From contig NZ_SORF01000014.1 of assembly GCF_004366795.1 (NCBI RefSeq), positions 1-58,520 on the forward strand: a stretch of 58,520 nucleotides of DNA, in the 5' to 3' direction. The translations under genes were made by a program, and so were the position numbers. The notes under the pieces were generated by a model. It was not told the origin of the DNA, did not search any database, and saw nothing but the letters and a program-made list of their open reading frames with translations. Of the stretch, positions 44,987-54,106 are shown piece after piece (position 1 is the stretch's first letter; every line of letters starts with the position of its first letter). This DNA is from Alicyclobacillus sacchari (GTDB lineage Bacteria; Bacillota; Bacilli; Alicyclobacillales; Alicyclobacillaceae).

Positions 44987-46273
44987 TCAAGTAACAGGTT
45001 GCGCCTTCGGTAGGTGGATGGAGACCACGGTTCCCCGGTCGACTTCGGAGTTGACGGTGATGTGACCGCGGTGCGCCTCAACAATGTGTTTGCTGACAAA
45101 CATGCCAAGACCTGTGCCAGATGGCTTGGTCGTGTGGAACGGACGGAACAGCTGGCGCATATCTGCAATTCCGCAACCGTTGTCGATGATCGAGATGTCA
45201 ATGTCTGCGCCGGAGTCTGCCAGCCTCAGGTTGACTGCGCCGTTCACGCGGCCCTCACAGGCGTGTACCGCGTTTTGGACCAGATTGATCAACACCTGTT
45301 TGATGCGGCCTGGCCGAAGTGTGGCAAACACGGCACCGGCGGGCACCGAACAGGTGAGTTCGACGCCGCACAAACTGGCCTCTGGCTGGAGAAAGTGGCA
45401 TACGGATTGCAGCAGGTGGCAGACATCGATAGACTGTGGCCACTCGTTATCTGGCCGCGACAGCCCCATGAAATCCTCGAGCAATTCCTGAATTCGATCT
45501 AACTCGCGAATTGTCAATTGCAAATAGGCTTTATCCGTCTGCTGGCAGCGCTCGCCAAACAACTGCAAAAAACCGCGGGCGGTCGTCAGTGGATTGCGAA
45601 TCTCGTGGGCAATCCCGGCGCTGAGCTGCGCCAAGGCCGACACCTTTTCGAACTCCTGGAGCTTCGTTCGCAGGCGGTCGATAAGGGAACGTCCGCGATC
45701 AACAGGCGGCTGGCTCTGCAGGCTTGTCCATATTTGTGCAATGCTGTAGGCCATGGCATTGGCCGTCTGCTTGACGAGCATGCTCGGTGCGGTCGTTTTG
45801 ACCAACAGCACAATGTCCCGATTTACCGAACTGCTCGCATCCGATACGGTTGCCATTGCCAAGTGCCAGCCATCCCGCCAGGGATGCTCGTGCAACAATG
45901 CGGCTTCGCTCCGCTGCGGACCTCGCTCAACGTCCAGGCATCCGATCATGCCGGGGAACAGGTTGCCCGGTGCCAGCGAATCAAGCCGTTCGTCGATGGA
46001 CGCTGGGATGCGCGCGCCTTGATTCACAACCCGGTCGAGGATGACGCGATCCGCATCAAGAATCAGGCAGACGAGTGGCTCGGGAAATGGGAAGCCTGCG
46101 ACAAAGTCACGCACGACGCTACAAAACGCTTCATGCTCTACAAGTCTGCGCTCGAAGTCAAGGACACAGGGACGCCTGTTTCCGTCGTCCGTACAAGCCC
46201 GCTCGGACGTCTGCAACATGTGCGTGTTCAATGCGAAGTCATCTACTCTGATACTGGCCGAAGCATAGCTCAC
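44987..46273 (-). CDS. Sensor histidine kinase (sporulation-kinase-like)
   Basis: This 428-residue cytoplasmic kinase has no clear membrane segment. The N-terminal half (about 1-190) is a degenerate sensor-type region, possibly PAS or GAF; I cannot name it surely. The HisKA H-box is in LSAGIAHEIRNPLTTARGFLQ (about 223), followed by the N-box QVLINLVQNAVHA (about 335), G1 DNGCGI (about 377) and G2 GTGLGMFVSK (about 398). This core is like Bacillus KinA/KinB-type kinases that feed the Spo0 phosphorelay. No response regulator is adjacent, again as in orphan sporulation kinases. The GTG at 46273 follows AGGTGG. Role in sporulation is inference. Confidence 0.8.
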   Translation of the reverse strand: MSYASASIRVDDFALNTHMLQTSERACTDDGNRRPCVLDFERRLVEHEAFCSVVRDFVAGFPFPEPLVCLILDADRVILDRVVNQGARIPASIDERLDSLAPGNLFPGMIGCLDVERGPQRSEAALLHEHPWRDGWHLAMATVSDASSSVNRDIVLLVKTTAPSMLVKQTANAMAYSIAQIWTSLQSQPPVDRGRSLIDRLRTKLQEFEKVSALAQLSAGIAHEIRNPLTTARGFLQLFGERCQQTDKAYLQLTIRELDRIQELLEDFMGLSRPDNEWPQSIDVCHLLQSVCHFLQPEASLCGVELTCSVPAGAVFATLRPGRIKQVLINLVQNAVHACEGRVNGAVNLRLADSGADIDISIIDNGCGIADMRQLFRPFHTTKPSGTGLGMFVSKHIVEAHRGHITVNSEVDRGTVVSIHLPKAQPVT

Positions 46274-46314
46274 CGTAAGTTACCACCTTTTTGGATCGCA
46301 CGCTCGTGTCAACA

Positions 46315-46331
46315 AATGTTTTGAAAACATT
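46315..46331. promoter_or_regulatory. Perfect 17-bp palindrome upstream of the kinase
   Basis: AATGTTTT-G-AAAACATT is a perfect inverted repeat 42 bases upstream of the kinase GTG, in an AT-rich gap. A TTGACA on the minus strand lies just downstream of it (about 46309-46304). It may be an operator for the kinase gene. The protein that would bind it is unknown. Confidence 0.4.
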
Positions 46332-46432
46332 ATGCTTTCCGTTCAATTTTTTGACAAGCGTATCGTGTGGAATTCATGCCTATTCGACAAAGGTTGTCAG
46401 AATTCGCCGTGAAACTCGATCGGCTTTTCGGT

Positions 46433-47245
46433 TTAACGGCCGTCGCGGGCCGGCAGTGGCTCAACCGTCCGGCCGGGATGGGTGTGTCGGGCAGTCGTCT
46501 TATGGAGGTTGGCGAACATCTCTTCGGCTCCGCCGAGCGTTTTCAGACCAGCTTCCGTGACACCGCCTGGCACGCAAATTTGTTCAAGGACCTGACCGAA
46601 GTCCGCACCCTGCTCGAGCAAAGCCGCTAACCCAATCAGTGTGTTGGTCACGAGTGACTCCGTTTCGGCATAGGGGATACCGCTGATGCGGCTGGCCGCC
46701 GTCGCCCATGCTTGACAGAGAAAAGCGAAGAACGCAGGGCCGCAGCTCGTGAGGTCTGAGCAGACGCGGACATCCGCGTCGCGCACCACGTAGGGCTGGC
46801 CGATACGTGAAAGCTTGCATTCGATCGCCTGTTGCACTGCGCGCTCCACGTTGTCTGGGTAGGTGATGAGCACGACACCCTTGTGTACCGATTGCGTCAG
46901 ACTTGGCACAATTTTGATGGGCGTGGCTTTGGTCAGCCTCTGCCAGCTGGCGAGATCGACCGTGCTGATGGTCGTGAGCAACAGTTGTTCCGCCGTAAGG
47001 TGTGGCCCCACTTGTTCGGCGACGCGTTCGCCGTCGATGGCTTTTGTACAGACGAAGACCGCGTCGGAGAGCGCGGCGATTTGCTGTATCGTGTCACAAA
47101 CGACGATCTGCGGACAGCTCGCCGCCACGGCCTCAGCCTTCGCGCGCGATCGGTTATATACGTAAACGGTCTCGCCGGACGTCTCCGCGAACGCCCTTGC
47201 CAACATGCCGCCCATGTGGCCGGTGCCGATGATTCCGATGGTCAT
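46433..47245 (-). CDS. comER: ComER-like protein (pyrroline-5-carboxylate reductase family)
   Basis: This 270-residue protein of the ProC superfamily has an N-terminal Rossmann motif (IGIIGTGHMGGMLARAF, residues 3-19). The C-terminal dimerisation domain contains CGPAFFAFLCQAW and CVPGGVTEAGLKTL. The lower similarity to true ProC and the Bacillus-type arrangement suggest ComER, a protein of unclear function encoded near competence genes. True proline synthesis cannot be excluded. The ATG at 47245 follows GGAGGTGG. It lies upstream of the kinase on the same strand, with 159 bases between them, and is divergent from pgk. Confidence 0.7.
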   Translation of the reverse strand: MTIGIIGTGHMGGMLARAFAETSGETVYVYNRSRAKAEAVAASCPQIVVCDTIQQIAALSDAVFVCTKAIDGERVAEQVGPHLTAEQLLLTTISTVDLASWQRLTKATPIKIVPSLTQSVHKGVVLITYPDNVERAVQQAIECKLSRIGQPYVVRDADVRVCSDLTSCGPAFFAFLCQAWATAASRISGIPYAETESLVTNTLIGLAALLEQGADFGQVLEQICVPGGVTEAGLKTLGGAEEMFANLHKTTARHTHPGRTVEPLPARDGR

Positions 47246-47377
47246 GTGCCGCCACCTCCGATGCGATCTCGCTTTTGTCATTCATATTCAGCGAGCCTGG
47301 CCGATAGTCCGGACTGCCCTTTTGCCTGCACAGAATTCATCGAAACAGGCAAAACACTTTTTGCACAGGAAGTGGTC

Positions 47378-47386
47378 TGGTACAAT
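47378..47386 (+). promoter_or_regulatory. Extended -10 promoter of the glycolytic operon
   Basis: TGGTACAAT (extended -10: TGn plus TACAAT) stands about 60 bases before the pgk start. A T-rich stretch with TTGCAC (47361-47366) is upstream but too close for a standard -35, so the TG extension probably compensates. No CggR-type operator is recognised. Confidence 0.45.
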
Positions 47387-47444
47387 ACAACTTGTGAACA
47401 CAACACCCGTGTAGATAGACAAGCAGGAGATGGGAGGTCTTTTC

Positions 47445-48632
47445 GTGCCAAAACGAACAATTGAAGACGTCACATGGCATGGTAAGCGTGCGCTGGTTCG
47501 TGTCGACTTCAACGTCCCGATGAACGATGGAGGCGAAATCACGGACGACACGCGTATTCGCGCTGCATTGCCGACGATTACATATCTGTCTGACCACGGC
47601 GCTCGAGTCGTCCTCATGAGCCATCTTGGGCGGCCCAAAGGCGAGCGCAACGAGAAGTATTCTTTGGCTCGGGTCGCGCATCATCTGCAATCGCTTTTGC
47701 CGGGCAAACGCGTATCGTTCTGTCAAGATGCGATTGGCGAGACGGCGGAACAAGCCGTTGCAGCTTTGTCCGATGGCGACATTCTCGTTTTGGAGAATGT
47801 GCGGTTTTATCCGGGCGAAGAGAAGAACGACCCAGACCTGGCCAAAGAGCTGGCGAAGCTTGGCGATGTGTTCGTCAACGACGCATTTGGAACTGCGCAC
47901 CGCGCACACGCATCGACGGCGGGCATCGCGGATTACTTGCCGTGTGTCGCAGGCTTTTTGATGGAAAAGGAAGTTGGCGTCATGGGCAAGGCGTTGGCCA
48001 ATCCGGAACGGCCATTTGTCGCCATCATTGGCGGTGCCAAGGTGTCGGATAAAATCAGCGTGATCGAAAATCTGCTTCCGAAAGTCGATGCGCTGCTCAT
48101 TGGCGGTGGTATGGCAAACACCTTCCTCGCCGTGCAGGGTTACGATATGGGCAAGTCGCTCGTCGAGGCGGACGCGAAAGAGACGGCAGCTCGCCTACTT
48201 GAGCTTGCCAAACAACATAACAGCCGTCTGTTGCTTCCGGTTGACGTCGTAGCCGCGAAGGCGTTCGCTGCAGATGCTGAATATGCGGTGCGCAAGGTCG
48301 ATGCGGTGCAAGCTGATGAGATGGCGCTCGACATTGGCCCGGAGACGGTGGAGCAGTATCAGGCGGAAATCCGTGACGCAAAGACAGTCATTTGGAACGG
48401 GCCGATGGGTGTGTTCGAGATGCCGGCATTTGCTAAGGGCACGTTCGCCATTGCGGAAGCGATGACCGAAGCAAACGCGACAACCATCGTCGGCGGTGGA
48501 GATTCTGTCGCAGCTGTCGAGCAAGCAGGTGTTGCGGTAAAGATGTCGCACGTGTCGACGGGTGGCGGCGCATCTCTTGAGTTTCTCGAAGGCAAGCTGT
48601 TGCCAGGGGTTGCGGTCATCGAAGAGAAGTGA
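47445..48632 (+). CDS. pgk: Phosphoglycerate kinase
   Basis: This 395-residue glycolytic kinase transfers phosphate from 1,3-bisphosphoglycerate to ADP. It shows [14 protein letters not shown] (about 20), [16 protein letters not shown] (about 58), [16 protein letters not shown] (about 192) and the C-terminal [11 protein letters not shown] (about 350). The GTG at 47445 is seven bases after GGGAGG; the ATG at 47430 has no room for a binding site. It opens the operon pgk-tpiA-gpmI-eno-secG. A gap gene, often first in this operon, is not in front of it. Confidence 0.95.
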   Translation: MPKRTIEDVTWHGKRALVRVDFNVPMNDGGEITDDTRIRAALPTITYLSDHGARVVLMSHLGRPKGERNEKYSLARVAHHLQSLLPGKRVSFCQDAIGETAEQAVAALSDGDILVLENVRFYPGEEKNDPDLAKELAKLGDVFVNDAFGTAHRAHASTAGIADYLPCVAGFLMEKEVGVMGKALANPERPFVAIIGGAKVSDKISVIENLLPKVDALLIGGGMANTFLAVQGYDMGKSLVEADAKETAARLLELAKQHNSRLLLPVDVVAAKAFAADAEYAVRKVDAVQADEMALDIGPETVEQYQAEIRDAKTVIWNGPMGVFEMPAFAKGTFAIAEAMTEANATTIVGGGDSVAAVEQAGVAVKMSHVSTGGGASLEFLEGKLLPGVAVIEEK

Positions 48633-48662
48633 CTTCGGCCAATTGAGGAAGGGGGCACGTCC

Positions 48663-49430
48663 ATGGCAAGAACACCACTGCTTATGGGCAATTGGAAAAT
48701 GTACAAGACGGTCGCCGAAGCGCGGTCGTTCGCAGAATCGCTGGGGCAGCACTCGGCAAAGCTTGCCGACGGGATCGAATACGCCATCTGCGCGCCGTAT
48801 ACGGCTCTTCATGTTTTGCGCGTGATGTTACCGGCGAACGTGAGCATCGGGGCACAGAATGTGTATCCGGAAAAGGAGGGGGCCTACACGGGCGAAATCG
48901 CGCCGGGTATGCTTGCCGAATTCGGGACGCGATACGTCCTGGCTGGACACTCTGAGCGCCGCATGCTATTCAATGAATCGGATCAGATGGTCAACCACAA
49001 GGTTCGCGCCATTGTAGAGGCTGGTATGGTTCCTGTTTTGTGTGTCGGCGAGAATTCCTCGCAAAAGCAGGACGGCATTACGAAGGAAGTCGTTACAGGC
49101 CAGGTGCAGAAAGGGCTAGATGGACTTTCGGCCGATCAGGTTGTCGGAGCCGTGATTGCCTACGAGCCCGTCTGGGCGATTGGATCGGGCAAGACGGCGA
49201 CGCCTGAGGATGCGCAGTATGTCGCGAGCGAAATTCGCGCGCTCGTTGCGGATTTGTTTGGCGAAGATGCGGCGGCTTCGGTGCGCATTCTTTACGGTGG
49301 CAGTGTGAAGCCTGACAATGTTGCGTCGTTCGTTCGTGAGGCGGACATCGATGGCGCGTTGGTCGGGGGTGCCAGCTTAGATCCGACCTCGTTCATTGAG
49401 ATGGCGCAAGCGCTCAAGGAGGTTGTCTGA
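48663..49430 (+). CDS. tpiA: Triosephosphate isomerase
   Basis: This 255-residue TIM barrel interconverts dihydroxyacetone phosphate and glyceraldehyde 3-phosphate. Active-site residues are in MGNWKMYK (Lys), LAGHSERR (His) and [19 protein letters not shown] (Glu), and the phosphate site is [25 protein letters not shown] precedes the ATG, 30 bases after pgk. The stop shares one base with the gpmI start. Dihydroxyacetone phosphate from the rhamnose aldolase would enter glycolysis here. Confidence 0.95.
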   Translation: MARTPLLMGNWKMYKTVAEARSFAESLGQHSAKLADGIEYAICAPYTALHVLRVMLPANVSIGAQNVYPEKEGAYTGEIAPGMLAEFGTRYVLAGHSERRMLFNESDQMVNHKVRAIVEAGMVPVLCVGENSSQKQDGITKEVVTGQVQKGLDGLSADQVVGAVIAYEPVWAIGSGKTATPEDAQYVASEIRALVADLFGEDAAASVRILYGGSVKPDNVASFVREADIDGALVGGASLDPTSFIEMAQALKEVV

Positions 49431-51001
49431 TGGCGGACGCGACGTTTGCACACCGGTCCCGTCCAAGTGGCAGAGGCCCGGTGGCCCTGATTATTCTGGA
49501 TGGTTTCGGTCTCAACCCGGTGCATGAAGGCAATGCGGTGTATCTTGCAAAGACCCCAACGTTTGATCATCTTTGGCAGACATACCCTCATACGCAACTG
49601 CAGGCGAGTGGTGAAGCGGTTGGGCTGCCGGACGGCCAGTTTGGCAATTCTGAGGTCGGTCACTCGAACATTGGTGCCGGACGTGTGCTGTACCAGGACT
49701 TGACCAAAATCACGAAAGCCATTCGCGAGGGCGACTTTTATCAAAACGACGTGTTGAAGCGGGCGATGAATGCTGCTGTTCGCAAGAACAAGACCCTGCA
49801 TCTTTGCGGCCTGGTCTCCGATGGCGGTGTCCACAGCCACGTGAATCATCTGCTGGCGCTATTGCGCATGGCCGCCGGCCTAAACGTCCAAAAGGTTGCC
49901 GTCCATGCGTTTCTGGACGGCCGTGACACGTCGCCAAAGACTGGCGCTGGCTTCATCCGGCAAGTGGAGTCGCTGATGGCCGATCTTCGCGTTGGGCAAA
50001 TTGCAACCGTCGTCGGCCGCTATTATGCGATGGATCGGGATCGGCGCTGGGAGCGCGTCGCCAAAGCGTATCACGCGATGGTGCATGGGGAAGGCGAGAA
50101 AGCGACGCGTCTCGCAGAAGCGGTGGAACAGAGTTACGCCAACGATGTCACCGACGAATTCGTCCTGCCGATCGTCCATGTGGATGCGCAAGGCGAGCCT
50201 GTCGCCAAGGTGGAAGACGGCGATTCGCTCATCTTCTTCAACTTCCGGCCGGATCGCGCGATTCAGTTGTCGCAGGCATTTACAGACCGCGAGTTTAGCG
50301 GTTTCGATCGCGGCGCGAATCCGCCGTCTGTGCACTTTGTTTCGATGACCAAGTACAGCGATACGGTCGGCGGCGAGATCGCCTTTCCGCCGGACAGTCC
50401 GCACGACACCTATGGCGAGGTGGTGTCGCGGGCGGGACTGACGCAGTTGCGCATTGCCGAAACGGAGAAGTTCCCGCATGTGACATTCTTCTTCTCTGGC
50501 GGCCGCGAGGCGGAGTTTCCAGGTGAAGAGCGGATTCTCATTCCGTCGCCGAAAGTCGCAACCTACGACCTCAAACCGGAGATGAGTGCGTACGAGGTGG
50601 CAGAAGCGGCAGCCAAGCGGATGCGATCCGGCGAGATCGACACGATGATCTTGAACTTTGCGAACCCGGATATGGTTGGCCATACAGGATCGCTCGAAGC
50701 GGCGATCAAGGCCTGCGAAGCGGTCGACGAATGTCTGAAGACAGTGTTGGATGCCATCGCTGCCGTCAATGGTGTGGCCATCGTTACGGCTGATCACGGC
50801 AATGCGGATATCATGGTGTTTCCGGATACGCATGAAGTTTGTACAACGCATACGACGAACCCGGTGCCATGCATCGTCACCTTACCAGGGGTAGAGCTGC
50901 GTTCGGATGGCATTCTGGCCGATTTGGCGCCGACGCTGCTCGATTTATTGGGGGTGGAGCAACCTCAGGCCATGACAGGTAAGTCGCTGATCGTCAAGTA
51001 A
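49430..51001 (+). CDS. gpmI: 2,3-bisphosphoglycerate-independent phosphoglycerate mutase
   Basis: This 523-residue manganese-dependent enzyme moves the phosphate from C3 to C2 of glycerate. It belongs to the alkaline-phosphatase fold group: [11 protein letters not shown] (about 21), the serine nucleophile in [14 protein letters not shown] (about 70), [13 protein letters not shown] (about 265) and metal ligands in ADHGNADIM (about 455). Manganese dependence of such mutases is linked in Bacillus to sporulation pH control. The start overlaps the tpiA stop (TGATG). The protein has a short N-terminal extension ahead of the usual start. Confidence 0.95.
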   Translation: MADATFAHRSRPSGRGPVALIILDGFGLNPVHEGNAVYLAKTPTFDHLWQTYPHTQLQASGEAVGLPDGQFGNSEVGHSNIGAGRVLYQDLTKITKAIREGDFYQNDVLKRAMNAAVRKNKTLHLCGLVSDGGVHSHVNHLLALLRMAAGLNVQKVAVHAFLDGRDTSPKTGAGFIRQVESLMADLRVGQIATVVGRYYAMDRDRRWERVAKAYHAMVHGEGEKATRLAEAVEQSYANDVTDEFVLPIVHVDAQGEPVAKVEDGDSLIFFNFRPDRAIQLSQAFTDREFSGFDRGANPPSVHFVSMTKYSDTVGGEIAFPPDSPHDTYGEVVSRAGLTQLRIAETEKFPHVTFFFSGGREAEFPGEERILIPSPKVATYDLKPEMSAYEVAEAAAKRMRSGEIDTMILNFANPDMVGHTGSLEAAIKACEAVDECLKTVLDAIAAVNGVAIVTADHGNADIMVFPDTHEVCTTHTTNPVPCIVTLPGVELRSDGILADLAPTLLDLLGVEQPQAMTGKSLIVK

Positions 51002-51036
51002 ATCACGTTTTCTTGGCCAAGCGGATTGGTGCAGCG

Positions 51037-51056
51037 CGGGCGGATATGTCCGCCCG
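51037..51056 (+). promoter_or_regulatory. Intercistronic hairpin between gpmI and eno
   Basis: CGGGCGGA (51037-51044) and TCCGCCCG (51049-51056) form a stem with a four-base loop in the 126-base gap before eno. No T-tract follows, and a TTGACA starts two bases later (51058-51063). The stem may stabilise or attenuate the message, and eno could have an additional promoter, although no good -10 is seen. Confidence 0.4.
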
Positions 51057-51106
51057 GTTGACATTGGTAAGCCCTGCGCGGGGAATATGACTCGCGCGGA
51101 AATTGA

Positions 51107-52408
<1,302 letters not shown>

Positions 52409-52461
52409 CAAGCGTGCTAGACTAAGACTGGAAAACAACGTGGAGCGGAGGTGACAAGCAG

Positions 52462-52704
52462 ATGATGTTAGCAGCGAAAATCGTCCTCGTGGCGTTGTGC
52501 GCGTTGCTCGTCCTTGTCATCCTGCTCCAATCGGGTAGAAGTGCGGGGTTGTCGGGTGTCATCACCGGCGGATCGAATCAAACCTCAAACCGTCGGGCCA
52601 AGGGACTCGATTCGTTTCTTGGCAAGGTGACGGTCGTATTGGCCATTCTGTTGTTCTTGGTGACGATGCTGATTGCGGCCTTTTACCACTACAATATTCA
52701 CTGA
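52462..52704 (+). CDS. secG: Preprotein translocase subunit SecG
   Basis: This 80-residue protein has two membrane helices (about 4-22 and 54-76) and the SecG motif LLQSGRSAGLSGVITGGSNQ between them. It assists SecYE in protein export. The ATG at 52462 is seven bases after GGAGGTGA; a second ATG follows at once. The eno-secG-rnr-smpB-ssrA order is common in Bacillota. Confidence 0.9.
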   Translation: MMLAAKIVLVALCALLVLVILLQSGRSAGLSGVITGGSNQTSNRRAKGLDSFLGKVTVVLAILLFLVTMLIAAFYHYNIH

Positions 52705-52731
52705 TCAGTCGAAACGGGATTTTGTATGTAC

Positions 52732-52784
52732 AAGGGGCTGCTCGCTGTACATCCTATGTGATGACAGAGGGCGGGCCCCTTTTT
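52732..52784 (+). terminator. Probable terminator after secG
   Basis: AAGGGGC (52732-52738) can pair with GCCCCTT (52775-52781), and a T-tract follows. The loop is long (36 bases), so the call is moderate. Confidence 0.45.
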
Positions 52785-52820
52785 CGCGCGACGGTGCGAG
52801 CTATGATCGGAGTGATAGAG

Positions 52821-53999
52821 TTGGGAAAGAAACAAGGATTCTTAATCATCGCGATTTTTATCTTATCGCTTGACCTGCGTCCGCCCATCACGTCGATAGG
52901 CCCGCTGATGACGCAAATTCAGCACGCCTTGCACATGAATTCCTTGACCGCAAGTCTGCTGACCGCCATCCCGGTTTTTTGCATGGGGGTTTTTGCGCCG
53001 CTCACAAGTACGGTTGGCGACAGAATGGGTATTGATCGGGCGATCTTTGCTTGTATGGCACTCATCGGCTTGGCGACTTTGCTTCGTTTCTTCGTGCACG
53101 CTTCGCCCCTGTTGTTGATTTCCGCATTTCTCGCCGGGGTGGGCATCGCCGTCATCGGCCCTTTGCTGTCCGGTTTTATCAAAGAACATTTTCCTGACCG
53201 TGCGGCGGCCATCATCGGGATTTACTCGGTCGGTATCGGTGTAGGTGCCACCGTCAGTGCCGGTTTGTCGATCCCGCTGGTATCAACGCTCCACTCTTGG
53301 CAGGCATCCTTGGGGACGTGGACCGTGCTCGCCGCACTCGGACTGGTGATCTGGGTGCCTGTGCTCGTCGCGGATCGCGGTTTTCGCGATGAGGAGCAGG
53401 CCAAGGGAAAGCTGCCATGGAACGTCGGGCGGGCTTGGCTTCTGCTGATTGCGTTCGGCTTGCAGTCTGGCATATATTACTCAGTCACGACCTGGTTGGC
53501 GCCGCAGGCAGAGCAAACAGGGTATTCGGCTGCCGGAGCGGGCGTGGTGCTCACGACGTTCTCCATCATCCAGATGTTCTCGAGCCTCGTCATCCCGATG
53601 CTCGTGCACCGCAGCAACAAGCGAACACCTTGGCTGATGGCTTGTGCAGTGTTTTCGATCATCGGTTTGGCGCTGTGTGCAATGCCACTTGCCATGATCG
53701 GCCCTTGGATAGCCGATGTCTTTTTGGGAATCGGCCTCGGCGGCCTCTTTCCCATTCTCCTCATTCTGCCGCTCGACGAGGCTTCGACGGGCGATGAGGC
53801 CAGCCGTTGGACGGCCATGATGCAGTGCGGCGGCTATATCATGTCCGGCGTCGTTCCGATGCTTGCAGGAGCTATCGAGGACGCAACAGGAAGTTATCAT
53901 CAGTCGTTTTGGCTGCTGGTCGCGCTGGCCGCAGGTTTGTTTGTCTGTTCCTATTTTCTGAAGCCAAGGCCGCAGCAAATGACTGATCGCGTACGGTAA
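52821..53999 (+). CDS. CynX/NimT-type MFS transporter
   Basis: This 392-residue membrane protein has twelve segments. The early motif SLDLRPPITSIGPLM followed by ASLLTAIPVFCMGVFAPL is typical of the cyanate/nitroimidazole (CynX/NimT/YycB) branch of the major facilitator superfamily. Substrates of this branch are poorly known, and efflux is likely. The TTG at 52821 is preferred because GGAGTGA lies about six bases upstream; ATG 52803 lacks a site and the longer frame starts within the terminator. It interrupts the usual secG-rnr neighbourhood. Confidence 0.78.
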   Translation: MGKKQGFLIIAIFILSLDLRPPITSIGPLMTQIQHALHMNSLTASLLTAIPVFCMGVFAPLTSTVGDRMGIDRAIFACMALIGLATLLRFFVHASPLLLISAFLAGVGIAVIGPLLSGFIKEHFPDRAAAIIGIYSVGIGVGATVSAGLSIPLVSTLHSWQASLGTWTVLAALGLVIWVPVLVADRGFRDEEQAKGKLPWNVGRAWLLLIAFGLQSGIYYSVTTWLAPQAEQTGYSAAGAGVVLTTFSIIQMFSSLVIPMLVHRSNKRTPWLMACAVFSIIGLALCAMPLAMIGPWIADVFLGIGLGGLFPILLILPLDEASTGDEASRWTAMMQCGGYIMSGVVPMLAGAIEDATGSYHQSFWLLVALAAGLFVCSYFLKPRPQQMTDRVR

Positions 54000-54106
54000 A
54001 ACTTTCTACGGCAAGGGGTGGCGATCTCGCCTATTTGTGTCCATACTAGTACAGACATTACGTATCGGTTCGCGCTCAGGCGAGTCTGACGATGGAGTGA
54101 GTTCCC

